Assembly (NCBI GenBank): GCA_001464035.1
Contig: LNEC01000017.1
Span: 186,001-250,000 of the forward strand
DNA length: 64,000 nt
Direction: 5' to 3'
From: Bradyrhizobiaceae bacterium Ga0074131
GTDB taxonomy: Bacteria > Pseudomonadota > Alphaproteobacteria > Rhizobiales > Xanthobacteraceae
Shown: piece by piece, positions 48,232 to 56,057 of the stretch
How the letters are laid out: the number at the start of each line of letters is the position of its first letter
Position numbering within the stretch: position 1 is the first letter of the stretch
Notes under the pieces: model-generated
Seen by the model: the letters and a program-made list of their open reading frames with translations, nothing else
Told to the model about the DNA's origin: nothing
Databases searched by the model: none
Made by a program: the position numbers and the translations under genes

Positions 48232-48470
48232 CCCGAAAAGCCCCGTGTCTCCGCTCCTCCCAAGATGGTGTGCCGTTTTTTGGACACAACAGCCCCGACG
48301 AAAGAAGGGCTTCTCTGGGACGACAAGATTGTGTCGAATTTGCATGAGCAGATGCGTGGTTCGGGGCTCTAGGAATCAACACTTCCCGCAAGTATCAACG
48401 TGGCGCACGGCCTTTCTGGCCTGCCGCGTCCCGCTGATTGTCTCCGCCGTTGCCACCCAGGGTGAATAGA

Positions 48471-48716
48471 ATGTCCGATCACGTCGTTCCGCATTTCCAC
48501 AATGAAGCCGGCGTTTCGGTCATCGAGATTGGTTCGCAGGAGTTCATGTGCGTGGGCGCCAATCCGCCGTTCGACCACCCCCATGTGTTCCTCGATCTCG
48601 GCAACGACAACGAGATCATTTGTCCCTATTGTTCGACGCTGTACCGCTTTGCCGCCGACCTCAAGGCCGGTGAGGCCCGTCCGCCCGAATGCGTGCTGAA
48701 AGACAAGGTCGCCTGA
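48471..48716 (+). CDS. CHCC zinc-finger protein (NDUFS6-like)
   Basis: 81 residues. Zinc ligands follow C-x8-H-x-n-C-x2-C: Cys27, His36 (FDHPHVFL), Cys51 and Cys54 (ICPYC). This is the zf-CHCC fold shared with mitochondrial complex I subunit NDUFS6. In alphaproteobacteria the protein accompanies complex I assembly. Only 7 bp precede the monooxygenase gene, so they are probably an operon. Confidence 0.88.
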   Translation: MSDHVVPHFHNEAGVSVIEIGSQEFMCVGANPPFDHPHVFLDLGNDNEIICPYCSTLYRFAADLKAGEARPPECVLKDKVA

Positions 48717-48723
48717 TCGACCT

Positions 48724-49923
48724 GTGGCAGCGTCACGCACCATCGTCGTCGCTGGTGCCGGGATCGGGGGACTGACGGCAGCCCTTTCGCTCGCCGCCCA
48801 CGGCTTTCGCATCATCGTGTTGGAGAAGGCCGAACGGCTCGAGGAAACCGGCGCAGGCCTGCAACTGTCGCCCAATGCCAGCCGGGTGCTGGTCGAACTC
48901 GGATTGCAGCCTCGGCTGGCCACGCGCGCGGTGATCCCTGAAGCCATCAGCATCATGAGCGCGCGCCACGGCGGTGAAATCTCCCGGCTGCCACTCGGCG
49001 AGGCTGCCGCGTTTCGCGCCGGCGCGCCCTATTGGGTGGTGCATCGCGCCGACCTGCAGGGCGCGCTGGCGGCCGCCGTCGACGACCATCCCGACATCGA
49101 GCTCAGGCTCGGCTGCCAGTTCGAGGACGCCGCCCCGCATGCCAAGGGCCTCACTGTGGTCCACCGCAGTGGCATGACGCGCCACCAGGAACTGGCGACA
49201 GCGCTGATCGGCGCCGACGGCATCTGGTCCACGGTGCGCCAGCATCTGTTTCCGCAAGTGCAGCCCCAGTTCTCCGGCCTGATCGCCTGGCGCGGCACGC
49301 TCGACGCCACCCAGCTGCCGCGCGAATACACCTCGTGCCGGGTCCAGCTGTGGATGGGGCCGAACGCCCATCTCGTCGCCTATCCGATCTCGGGCGCGCG
49401 CTTGATCAACGTCGTCGCCGTGGTGCCGGGAACCTGGAACCGGCCGGGCTGGAGCGCGCCGGGTGAGGCCGCCGAGATCAAGAACGCGTTTGCGTCGTAC
49501 AAATGGCCGGGCCCGGCGCGGATGATGCTCAATGCCGTCGACGACTGGCGCAAATGGGCGCTGTTCACGGTGCCCGAAGGCTGCGACTGGAGCGACGGCG
49601 CGGTGGCGCTGCTGGGCGACGCCGTCCACGCCATGCTGCCGTTTGCCGCGCAGGGCGCGGGCATGGCGATTGAAGATGCCGCCGTGCTGGCCACGACCCT
49701 GAGCGAAAGCGCCGGTGACAATGCCGCCATCGCGGCCGCGTTGAAGCGCTACGGGCGGCTGCGCCGCGCCCGCGTCGGCCGCGTGCAGCGCGCCGCGCGG
49801 CGCAACGGGAGAATCTATCATCTGAACGGTCCGGCGGCGCTGGCGCGCGACTGGTCCATCCGCGCGATCGGCCCGCAACGCCTGCTGGCGCGGCAGGACT
49901 GGATTTACGACTGGCGGGTGTGA
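48724..49923 (+). CDS. FAD-dependent monooxygenase (salicylate-hydroxylase-like)
   Basis: 399 residues from a GTG, 7 bp after the zinc-finger stop. GAGIGGLTAALSLA (Rossmann, residues 10-24), the GAGLQLSPNASRVL segment and the late ALLGDAVHAMLPFAAQGAG (GD motif, about 295-315) match group A flavin monooxygenases. Probably hydroxylates an aromatic or quinone-like ring, though no degradation genes are nearby. Its neighbour hints at a ubiquinone-related role (inference). Confidence 0.9.
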   Translation: MAASRTIVVAGAGIGGLTAALSLAAHGFRIIVLEKAERLEETGAGLQLSPNASRVLVELGLQPRLATRAVIPEAISIMSARHGGEISRLPLGEAAAFRAGAPYWVVHRADLQGALAAAVDDHPDIELRLGCQFEDAAPHAKGLTVVHRSGMTRHQELATALIGADGIWSTVRQHLFPQVQPQFSGLIAWRGTLDATQLPREYTSCRVQLWMGPNAHLVAYPISGARLINVVAVVPGTWNRPGWSAPGEAAEIKNAFASYKWPGPARMMLNAVDDWRKWALFTVPEGCDWSDGAVALLGDAVHAMLPFAAQGAGMAIEDAAVLATTLSESAGDNAAIAAALKRYGRLRRARVGRVQRAARRNGRIYHLNGPAALARDWSIRAIGPQRLLARQDWIYDWRV

Positions 49924-50009
49924 GGGGTGGAGCGTGCGTGCATGGCGCGGGGCAATCCACGTCTTGCCGCTCCCGAGGCGCCGACCCCGTGACGGGGTGA
50001 TGACAGTTG

Positions 50010-50522
50010 TGGGTGGGCGGCAACCACGGCTTCGCGATCTCGCGGCGCGGTTCGCCCGAGGTTTGTTGTAGACTCCGTTGCCCTCGAAAAACGAGGGCGC
50101 AGGGAAGACCGGGTGCGCGCTGCACCCGCGGTCTCGTGTGCAAACAGGCAGAAAAAAACGCACACGAGCATACAGGTTCAGCGGAGGCATCCGGCCTTCC
50201 CTGCGCAATGGTTTTACGGCTTACTCCGCGCTCTCCCCGGTGATCTGGCTTTCTTGACACCGTCACCGGCGGAATTGCTTCCGCCGGCTTAACGCCAACC
50301 CTGAGGCGTCGGGACCACACGGCTTCACCGTCCGCTTTGGCACGCCCGTCTCGCGCGCCGCCGCGTCCACCGCATCCCGCGCCCTACGTCCGTGACGTTC
50401 GCGAAACGCCCCTCTTGATGGGGCGGGATGGTGATGGATATAGCGCTGATTTCGATTTCGGAAAAGCAGAATATTTTTGCGCCAGGGGCTGGACAGGTTT
50501 TGGTGATTTGCCCGTCGGGTGG
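50010..50522. repeat. long structured intergenic repeat of Bradyrhizobium type
   Basis: About 510 bp without a gene. It holds at least four perfect hairpins: CCCTCG/CGAGGG at 50081-50097, GGGTGC/GCACCC at 50111-50127, CTCGTGTGC/GCACACGAG at 50133-50168, and CCGGCGGA/TCCGCCGG at 50266-50287. Its text (CGGTCTCGTGTGCAAA, GGCTTACTCCGCGCTC, ATTTGCCCGTCGGGT) matches a repeat that I recall in many Bradyrhizobium genomes. Short open frames within are probably spurious. Boundaries are estimates. Confidence 0.6.
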
Positions 50523-50528
50523 CCGCGC

Positions 50529-50954
50529 TCAGCGCTTGACGGCCCGCGCGCCCCGGGCATCCGGCGCAGGCGCGATGACCGGCGGCACCGGTGCGGCGGC
50601 GGGCGGCGGAGCGTTCTCGCACCGGTTTTTCTGCCAGGCCTCTTCGGCGAATCTGGATTGCCCACGCACCGCGACGTACTCATTGCGATAGGCAAGTTCG
50701 GCCACCACCGCGCCGCCGGCGCCGGTTTCGGCCTTTGCCATCAGGCCCTGCAACTCCGCGGTGCGGGCCGCCAGCGTCTTGCGTTCGGTCTCGAGCTGCT
50801 TGCACTCGTAGAGCTGGTATTTGGCGGGATCGGCGAAGGCGGTGCTGACGCCATCGCTCATGCCGGCGCAACCGCCGAGCCCGGCGGCGCACACCAGCAG
50901 CGCCACCGCGGCGGCGAACGGCAATGGCGAAATGTGGCGCGTAAGATCGGTCAT
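50529..50954 (-). CDS. small lipoprotein or exported protein
   Basis: 141 residues from ATG 50954. N-terminal signal with lipobox-like LGGC at residues about 25-28 (VALLVCAAGLGGCAG). A coiled-coil-like middle (QLETERKTLAARTAELQ) follows, then a Pro/Ala-rich C-terminus. Probably a membrane-anchored lipoprotein. Function unknown. Confidence 0.65.
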   Translation of the reverse strand: MTDLTRHISPLPFAAAVALLVCAAGLGGCAGMSDGVSTAFADPAKYQLYECKQLETERKTLAARTAELQGLMAKAETGAGGAVVAELAYRNEYVAVRGQSRFAEEAWQKNRCENAPPPAAAPVPPVIAPAPDARGARAVKR

Positions 50955-51061
50955 GCGGCCTTCATAGTCGGACAATCTTGAGATTGCCTAAAGCAGGCGG
51001 GGATGTCGGGATTGAGGCTTTGCCTTGGTCAGCCCGCCAGCCTAAGCAAGGCCTGATGTCA

Positions 51062-51094
51062 CCTGGGGACCCAGCCTATTCCAATGTCCCCAGG
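51062..51094. other. perfect 9-bp inverted repeat upstream of the truncated tRNA
   Basis: CCTGGGGAC and GTCCCCAGG separated by 15 nt, 33 bp before the truncated tRNA-Leu, with no T-run after it. Could be a recombination-related or RNA structure. Confidence 0.3.
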
Positions 51095-51126
51095 AAACGC
51101 GCTAAGTATCTGATCTCTTGGTATAA

Positions 51127-51189
51127 GCGGACGTGGCGGAACTGGTAGACGCAAGGGACTTAAAATCCCGAGTCCCACCGCCCGCACCA
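51127..51189 (+). pseudogene. truncated tRNA-Leu (anticodon TAA)
   Basis: The 5' half is a normal tRNA-Leu: acceptor GCGGACG, D-arm GGCGGAACTGGTAGACGC, anticodon stem-loop GGGACTTAAAATCCC with TAA. It then jumps to GAGTCCCACCGCCCGCACCA, the 3' T-arm strand, acceptor and CCA. About 24 nt that should hold the long variable arm and the 5' T strand are missing (63 nt, versus about 87). The acceptor has one A-C mismatch. Such a molecule could not fold normally, so it is a tRNA remnant. A complete tRNA-Leu(TAA) should exist elsewhere. Confidence 0.75.
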
Positions 51190-51255
51190 AGACGGCCACG
51201 CGCCATGAGAGCGCTGAAACGCAGCGGACGCGGCATGAATAAGAGATTCGGCATT

Positions 51256-54200
51256 TTACGGGTTGGCCGATATCCGGCCTAGAAGCGCCTCTGCCCTAAG
51301 GAGCAGCGGTTTGGCTTCGTTCCGGGTTGCGAGAGCGATGCAGGTTTGCAAGCAGCGAATGATCGCAGCCCTTGCGTCCGCATTTGTGACTGGTGTGACC
51401 ATCGCTTCACAAAACAATGCCTCGGCTTCGAGCCCGCCGAACCCCTGCCGTCGGGCCGTATTCCGCGCGTCTCTCAACATGGTCAGTGCCGCGTGCACCT
51501 CCCCGGCCCGACTGAGCGCGAGCCCGAGATAGATGGAAGCGCGCAACACTGTGGAGGTGTAGCCAACGGATTGGGCGACCTCCTTTGCCCCGGCGAGAAT
51601 CTCTCGTGCCGCGTCGATGCGTCCTTGCTCCAGGTACGCCATGCCACGCTGGCATTCGATGACCGGGACGAAGATCCTTACCCCATGCTCCTGCGCCAGC
51701 GCAAAACCCTCGTCGAGAATCATGGCCGACGCCGCCGGATCGCCTCGACCGAGCATCAGCGTGCCACCGCTGTAGGCTGCTGCGACGCGATCGAATGGCC
51801 GGTTGCTTTCGTTGGCGATCTGCTGGGCCGTTCGCTGAAACCGCTCCGCCGCATCGATCTCTCCCAGTGTCGTATGGGTGAGGCTTTTCATCATGCAGCA
51901 CACCAGCAACAGGTTTTGTACGGTGGTGCCGATCGGGGCGCTGGCTTCCGGTCCCATCAATTGCGCGCACGCCCGGCCAATCATCTGTTCGGCTTCCCGA
52001 TACCGACCGGCGATGAAATAGGCCTGGCCGAGACCATATTGGGCAAGGTTGAGCCAACCCGGATTGCCCCATCCCTCCGCCAGACCAACGACCTGCTCGC
52101 CGGTAGCAACGGCCTCGACCGGCGTGCCGTAGAAATTTTGCGCCGCCGACCGCACCGTCATGGCGGCGACCTTGCGGCCGATGTCATCGATCGCGTTGGC
52201 GCGCCGTTCGGCTTCCTGTCCGAGGTCCAGCCATTCGGCTACCCGGCCGGATCCCATGAAGGCAATTCGCGCCTCGATCCGCAGGTCGATGGCTTCGGTC
52301 TCACGCGCACGAGAAACCGGGGTTCGGTCGAGGGCATCCATGGCGATTTCGAAGTGCGAGGTCGCATCGGCAAAAGCCGACCGCGCGACGCACTTTCGCG
52401 CCACGCTCCTGCCGTAGGCGAACGCTTTGGCCCAGTCCTTGGCACGTGTTGCGTGGTAACAGAGCCGGTCGGACTCGTCGCGGCGAGTTTCGTCGCCCTC
52501 CAGCGCGGAAAGAATGCGCGCATGAACCTTTTCGCGGGTCCGCTCGACCATCGAGTCGTAGGTGACCTGACGAACCATGTCATGCGGAAATTCGAAGGTT
52601 TCCTCCGGAACATCGGCGGCCCTGATCAGCAATTCGGCCCGGTCGAGTGCGCCGAGCGCGCCTTGCAGCACGGCTTCAGGCAACGCGGCCACTTCGCGCA
52701 AGGTGGCCACTGTCGAGCGGGGGCCGAGGGCCGCGGCTATCTGCATCAGGGCGCGTTCTCCCCTCGGCAGGCGGTCCAGTCGCACCGCGATCACACCTTG
52801 AACACTGCTGGGGATACCCAACTCCCCGACGGGTCGGGCAAGCGCAAGGTTACCCCACTGCCCCTCGAGAATGCCGGTCTCCTTGAAGCCGCGGCATACC
52901 TCCTCGACAAAGAGCGGAACGTTGGCGGTATGGCGAATGATTCGACTTTTCAGATCCGACGTCGTGGCCGAGGGCCCCAGAATAGCGTCCAGCATCGCCC
53001 GGCTGAAACTTGGATCGAGCGGCCGCAAGGCGAGGCGTTCGGCACTGCATCGGTCGACCCAGTCCGGGAGTCCATCCGGCCTGCTGGTGATGAGTATCAA
53101 GAGATTGCGGACCTGCAGCGATGCAAGCGCAGCCATTACGGCGTCGCTGGCGCGATCGACCCAGTGCAGGTCTTCGATCAGCAGCACCGTGCGTTGATGC
53201 TGCGCCAGATTCTCGACCAGCACGCAGCTTGCCTGGCTGATCGCACGGCCCCGCGACTGAGGCTCAAGCCTGTCCCATTGTTCATCCGATATCGGCAGAT
53301 CCAACGCCGCGTCGAGGGCCGAACGCAGGATCCGCGGCAAGGCCTCCTTGGGGTCCGGCCGGTCGGCCGCCGCGGCGCCCAGAATTGAGCGCAGCAGGCC
53401 CTTGAGGGCTGCGAACGGGGCGCCCTGCAGATTGGGGCTGCACTCCGCCTCGGTCGCGCGCCAGCCTTCACTCTCGAGTTCCTGGACGAACTCGTGCACC
53501 AGCCGTGATTTGCCCATGCCGGGATCGCCGGTCAGGAAAACGGTTCGGCGACTGGCGCTTGCGGCCTGCGCGGCGTTTCTCAACAGCGCTGTCTCGCTAA
53601 AGCGATCGACGAATTGTGAAACGCTGCGCGTCTTACGCACTTGCCAGCTCGAAACGTCGCTGGCCCCGGTTACTCGATAAACCGGGATGGGATGGGCGAA
53701 GCCCTTGAGCGGCTGGCGGCCGAGATATTCGAATCGAATGTTGCCCTCGGCCAGCTTCTGGCAGGCCTCGGAGGCGTAGATCTGATTGGGTCCGGCCGCG
53801 GCCTCAAGCCTGGCCGCCAGGTGCTGCGCTGCACCACCGATCTCGTAGACTTTGGAGAATTCACTGGCGACCATGTAAGCGACAACGAATCCGGAGTGCA
53901 AACCGACACGGACCTGCAGCCCCGGATCACCCAGGCCGACGACACGCCGGACCAGTTCGATTGCCGCGTGGCAGGCAAGTGGCGCATGATTGTCATCCGC
54001 CACAGGAGCCCCAAACGCCGCCGTCAGCCCGTCGCCCATTTCCTTGCTGACGATGCCTCCGAACTGTCGCACTGCGGCTCGCATCGCTTTCAGCGCGGGC
54101 TCGAGACGCACCAGCGCCTCCTCGGGTTCCAGCTCGGCAATGAGGTCGGTTGATTGGACCACGTCCGCGCGAAGGATGGTCACGAATTTGCGTTCGCTGT

Positions 54201-54291
54201 CGGGATCCATGTTTTGGTGCGCAGATGCACCGCACTGGGCGCACCAATTGTCGCCCGCATCCATCGTCGATCGGCATGCGGAACATTGCAT
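51256..54291 (-). CDS. zinc-ribbon - class III cyclase - AAA ATPase - TPR regulator-like protein
   Basis: 1011 residues from ATG 54291; the open frame continues to 54525 without conserved content. Order: zinc ribbon (Cys3, 6, 17, 20), cyclase domain about 33-205 (Asp43 and Asp87 in MGDG; GGAAQHLAARLEA has His157 where the transition-state Asn usually lies, so activity may be altered), P-loop ATPase (GDPGMGKS at 255-262; LLIEDLHWVD), then TPR-like helical repeats to the end. This layout recurs in rhizobial signal proteins, whose roles are mostly unknown. Transcribed towards the truncated tRNA. Confidence 0.85.
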   Translation of the reverse strand: MQCSACRSTMDAGDNWCAQCGASAHQNMDPDSERKFVTILRADVVQSTDLIAELEPEEALVRLEPALKAMRAAVRQFGGIVSKEMGDGLTAAFGAPVADDNHAPLACHAAIELVRRVVGLGDPGLQVRVGLHSGFVVAYMVASEFSKVYEIGGAAQHLAARLEAAAGPNQIYASEACQKLAEGNIRFEYLGRQPLKGFAHPIPVYRVTGASDVSSWQVRKTRSVSQFVDRFSETALLRNAAQAASASRRTVFLTGDPGMGKSRLVHEFVQELESEGWRATEAECSPNLQGAPFAALKGLLRSILGAAAADRPDPKEALPRILRSALDAALDLPISDEQWDRLEPQSRGRAISQASCVLVENLAQHQRTVLLIEDLHWVDRASDAVMAALASLQVRNLLILITSRPDGLPDWVDRCSAERLALRPLDPSFSRAMLDAILGPSATTSDLKSRIIRHTANVPLFVEEVCRGFKETGILEGQWGNLALARPVGELGIPSSVQGVIAVRLDRLPRGERALMQIAAALGPRSTVATLREVAALPEAVLQGALGALDRAELLIRAADVPEETFEFPHDMVRQVTYDSMVERTREKVHARILSALEGDETRRDESDRLCYHATRAKDWAKAFAYGRSVARKCVARSAFADATSHFEIAMDALDRTPVSRARETEAIDLRIEARIAFMGSGRVAEWLDLGQEAERRANAIDDIGRKVAAMTVRSAAQNFYGTPVEAVATGEQVVGLAEGWGNPGWLNLAQYGLGQAYFIAGRYREAEQMIGRACAQLMGPEASAPIGTTVQNLLLVCCMMKSLTHTTLGEIDAAERFQRTAQQIANESNRPFDRVAAAYSGGTLMLGRGDPAASAMILDEGFALAQEHGVRIFVPVIECQRGMAYLEQGRIDAAREILAGAKEVAQSVGYTSTVLRASIYLGLALSRAGEVHAALTMLRDARNTARRQGFGGLEAEALFCEAMVTPVTNADARAAIIRCLQTCIALATRNEAKPLLLRAEALLGRISANP

Positions 54292-54571
54292 TTCTGCGCT
54301 CTCACCTCGCCCTGAAGGCGACCCGCTGCCGGAGTTTCGATCGATTGTGGCGTACCGGATGTGACTGGACAAGCCGTCGCGGGTTGTCTCTGGACGAGGC
54401 GCAGCCTCAGGTGATACGCTTCGGGTTGAAAGCTGGACGCCGAATTTCGCTCCAGCGCCCGTCCTGGGCAGCCCGTGGTGCGCGGCGCTAGAGGTGCCTT
54501 TTTGATAACCTCGCAAGGATTGCAACGAAGCAAGTTTGCCAGCGTCGAATTTTTAGAGGGGAGGTTTACTC

Positions 54572-55081
54572 ATGTCACAGCTCAACATCCTGGGTGGGAG
54601 AATCTACGACAATCCGGCGTTCAAGGACGAGATGAACAGTCACTATACTCCGGAAAAGATGTCGGACAGCGTTGAGAAGCTCAGGGCTTCAAATCTGATT
54701 GATCTCGAGACGATGGAGTTTGGTCAGTATCAGCCGATATTGTCGCAATCGGATCAATGGCCGAATGAAGGGGGCCGGCTCTGGCGCAGAGAGGTCGGCC
54801 GTGCCCGCCTGCAACTGACTGCTCAACCCAGCAACGTGCCTCTGTCCAAGGACGAACCTGGCGTCATCCCTCTCACGAAGTGTGCGCTCCTGGACGCCTG
54901 CGTTCGCAAATGCTTCAACTCGGTCCCGCCAATACCGATGCAGATCGACGTAAAGCAGCAACGGGATGATGCTCCCAACCGCGATACGCACGACATCTTG
55001 CTGGAATGGGACTATGGCAAGACCGGCGACAAGCCGACCCTTCTCAGGTTGACGATGGTCTGCCCTTACCTTGGCCCGTAG
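54572..55081 (+). CDS. unrecognised 169-aa protein beside the RiPP-type locus
   Basis: 169 residues. ATG 54572 follows AGAGGGGAGG by 7 bp, one of the best ribosome-binding sites in the window. The N-terminus is polar (MSQLNILGGRIYDNPAFKDE); a central stretch holds three close Cys (KCALLDACVRKCFNS) and a fourth Cys lies near the end (VCPYLGP). It is a convergent neighbour of the ycaO-tfuA operon, ending 31 bp from the end of its leader-like gene. I know no homologue. It might be a substrate, partner or unrelated. Confidence 0.65.
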   Translation: MSQLNILGGRIYDNPAFKDEMNSHYTPEKMSDSVEKLRASNLIDLETMEFGQYQPILSQSDQWPNEGGRLWRREVGRARLQLTAQPSNVPLSKDEPGVIPLTKCALLDACVRKCFNSVPPIPMQIDVKQQRDDAPNRDTHDILLEWDYGKTGDKPTLLRLTMVCPYLGP

Positions 55082-55112
55082 CCTGATCATTTGACGAGAC
55101 CAACCGGCTTGT

Positions 55113-55337
55113 TCAGCCCCACCGTAGCCGGGCGACTGTCTGTTCGAATTTCCGACGGTCGAGCCTATGGATCGCCCGGCTCTCTGCCGGCGGGAGATCG
55201 AACTCCCGTGCCATCGCCTCGGGGTCGACGAAAAGCCGGTCGCGCAACTGCTCGTCCAGCAGAGCTCGGCTGAGCAGTTCCGTCAATTGCCGGCTCGGCG
55301 CAGGTCTGGTGTCGTGGCCCGGTTGCTGCTCTGCCAT
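55113..55337 (-). CDS. NHLP/Os1348-like leader protein, core absent
   Basis: 74 residues. LTELLSRALLDEQLRDRLFVDPEAMAREFDLPPAESRAIHRLDRRKFEQTV (residues 17-67) is the pattern of the NHLP/Nif11-type leader clan, close to what I remember as the Os1348 group: repeated L-x-x-L-L-x-x-A and D-P-E-A, then LDR. No GG-type cleavage site and no Cys/Ser/Thr-rich core follows. It lies 9 bp downstream of tfuA, so it belongs to the operon. It may be a recognition or carrier protein rather than a conventional precursor. Confidence 0.65.
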   Translation of the reverse strand: MAEQQPGHDTRPAPSRQLTELLSRALLDEQLRDRLFVDPEAMAREFDLPPAESRAIHRLDRRKFEQTVARLRWG

Positions 55338-55346
55338 GGTTACCCC

Positions 55347-56057
55347 CTAGCGTGCCGTCTCATCGTCGATCGACCCGCCGTGCCCCGCCAGGCAAGCACT
55401 CAGGCGAACCGCCTCCACCGCGTCGGCAGACTTCACGCTGGGTATTGTGCCGCCGGAAAATGCCAGCAACGATTCCAGCATACGGCTGCCGAGGATGCGG
55501 CGTAGCGAAGCCAGCAAACCGTCCGCGGTTCGTTCGGCGAAGAAGATTTTTCGGGCAGCCTTCAATGCGAGGGTTCTTTCCCGGTCAGGGATCAGACCCG
55601 CTGCGGAGGCCTGTTCCATCCAGTATTCCACATCGACGATTGGCACCGTCATCGGCTTGAAGTCGAACGGGGAGTAGACGAGGGCGACGTCCGCATCCCG
55701 GCGAATGGCGCACTGCCGGAAGTGATCGTAAACCCACCCGACACCGATCATACCGCAGCGATCCAGTTCGGATGCGCGCAGCGCTCCCATGCTGGAGGCG
55801 CCGATGACGGTTTTTCCCCGCTCAAGCACCGCCAAGATCTCCTTCGGCGACACCGACCTGTTCTGGCCGAACTCTCCGTCAAGGATCACCACGATGTCGT
55901 AATCATCGACAGCGGCCAGGTCGCCGCGCTTGATGGGAGGGGCATGAGTGGCGGCTGCAAGCCGGCGTATCCCGGCCGCGGCGATCGACGGCCCGGAAAA
56001 TACGATCGTCTTGGTCGGAGCCCGTGTCTCTGTCGAGATCAGGACATCTGATATCAT
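55347..56057 (-). CDS. TfuA-like protein
   Basis: 236 residues. Motifs of the TfuA domain: GPS at 22-24, KRGDLAA at 43-49, ILDGEF at 58-63 and the hallmark GASSMGALRASEL at 86-98. TfuA partners YcaO enzymes in thioamide formation, delivering activated sulfide (known for McrA thioamidation and for thioviridamide-type products), and was named in trifolitoxin work. Its ATG overlaps the ycaO stop (ATGA), so the two are translationally coupled. Confidence 0.85.
   Translation of the reverse strand: MISDVLISTETRAPTKTIVFSGPSIAAAGIRRLAAATHAPPIKRGDLAAVDDYDIVVILDGEFGQNRSVSPKEILAVLERGKTVIGASSMGALRASELDRCGMIGVGWVYDHFRQCAIRRDADVALVYSPFDFKPMTVPIVDVEYWMEQASAAGLIPDRERTLALKAARKIFFAERTADGLLASLRRILGSRMLESLLAFSGGTIPSVKSADAVEAVRLSACLAGHGGSIDDETAR

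Noticed and set aside
50041..50405. Hairpins in the 510-bp repeat as a CRISPR-like array
   Set aside because: Stems differ from each other and there are no regularly spaced identical repeats.
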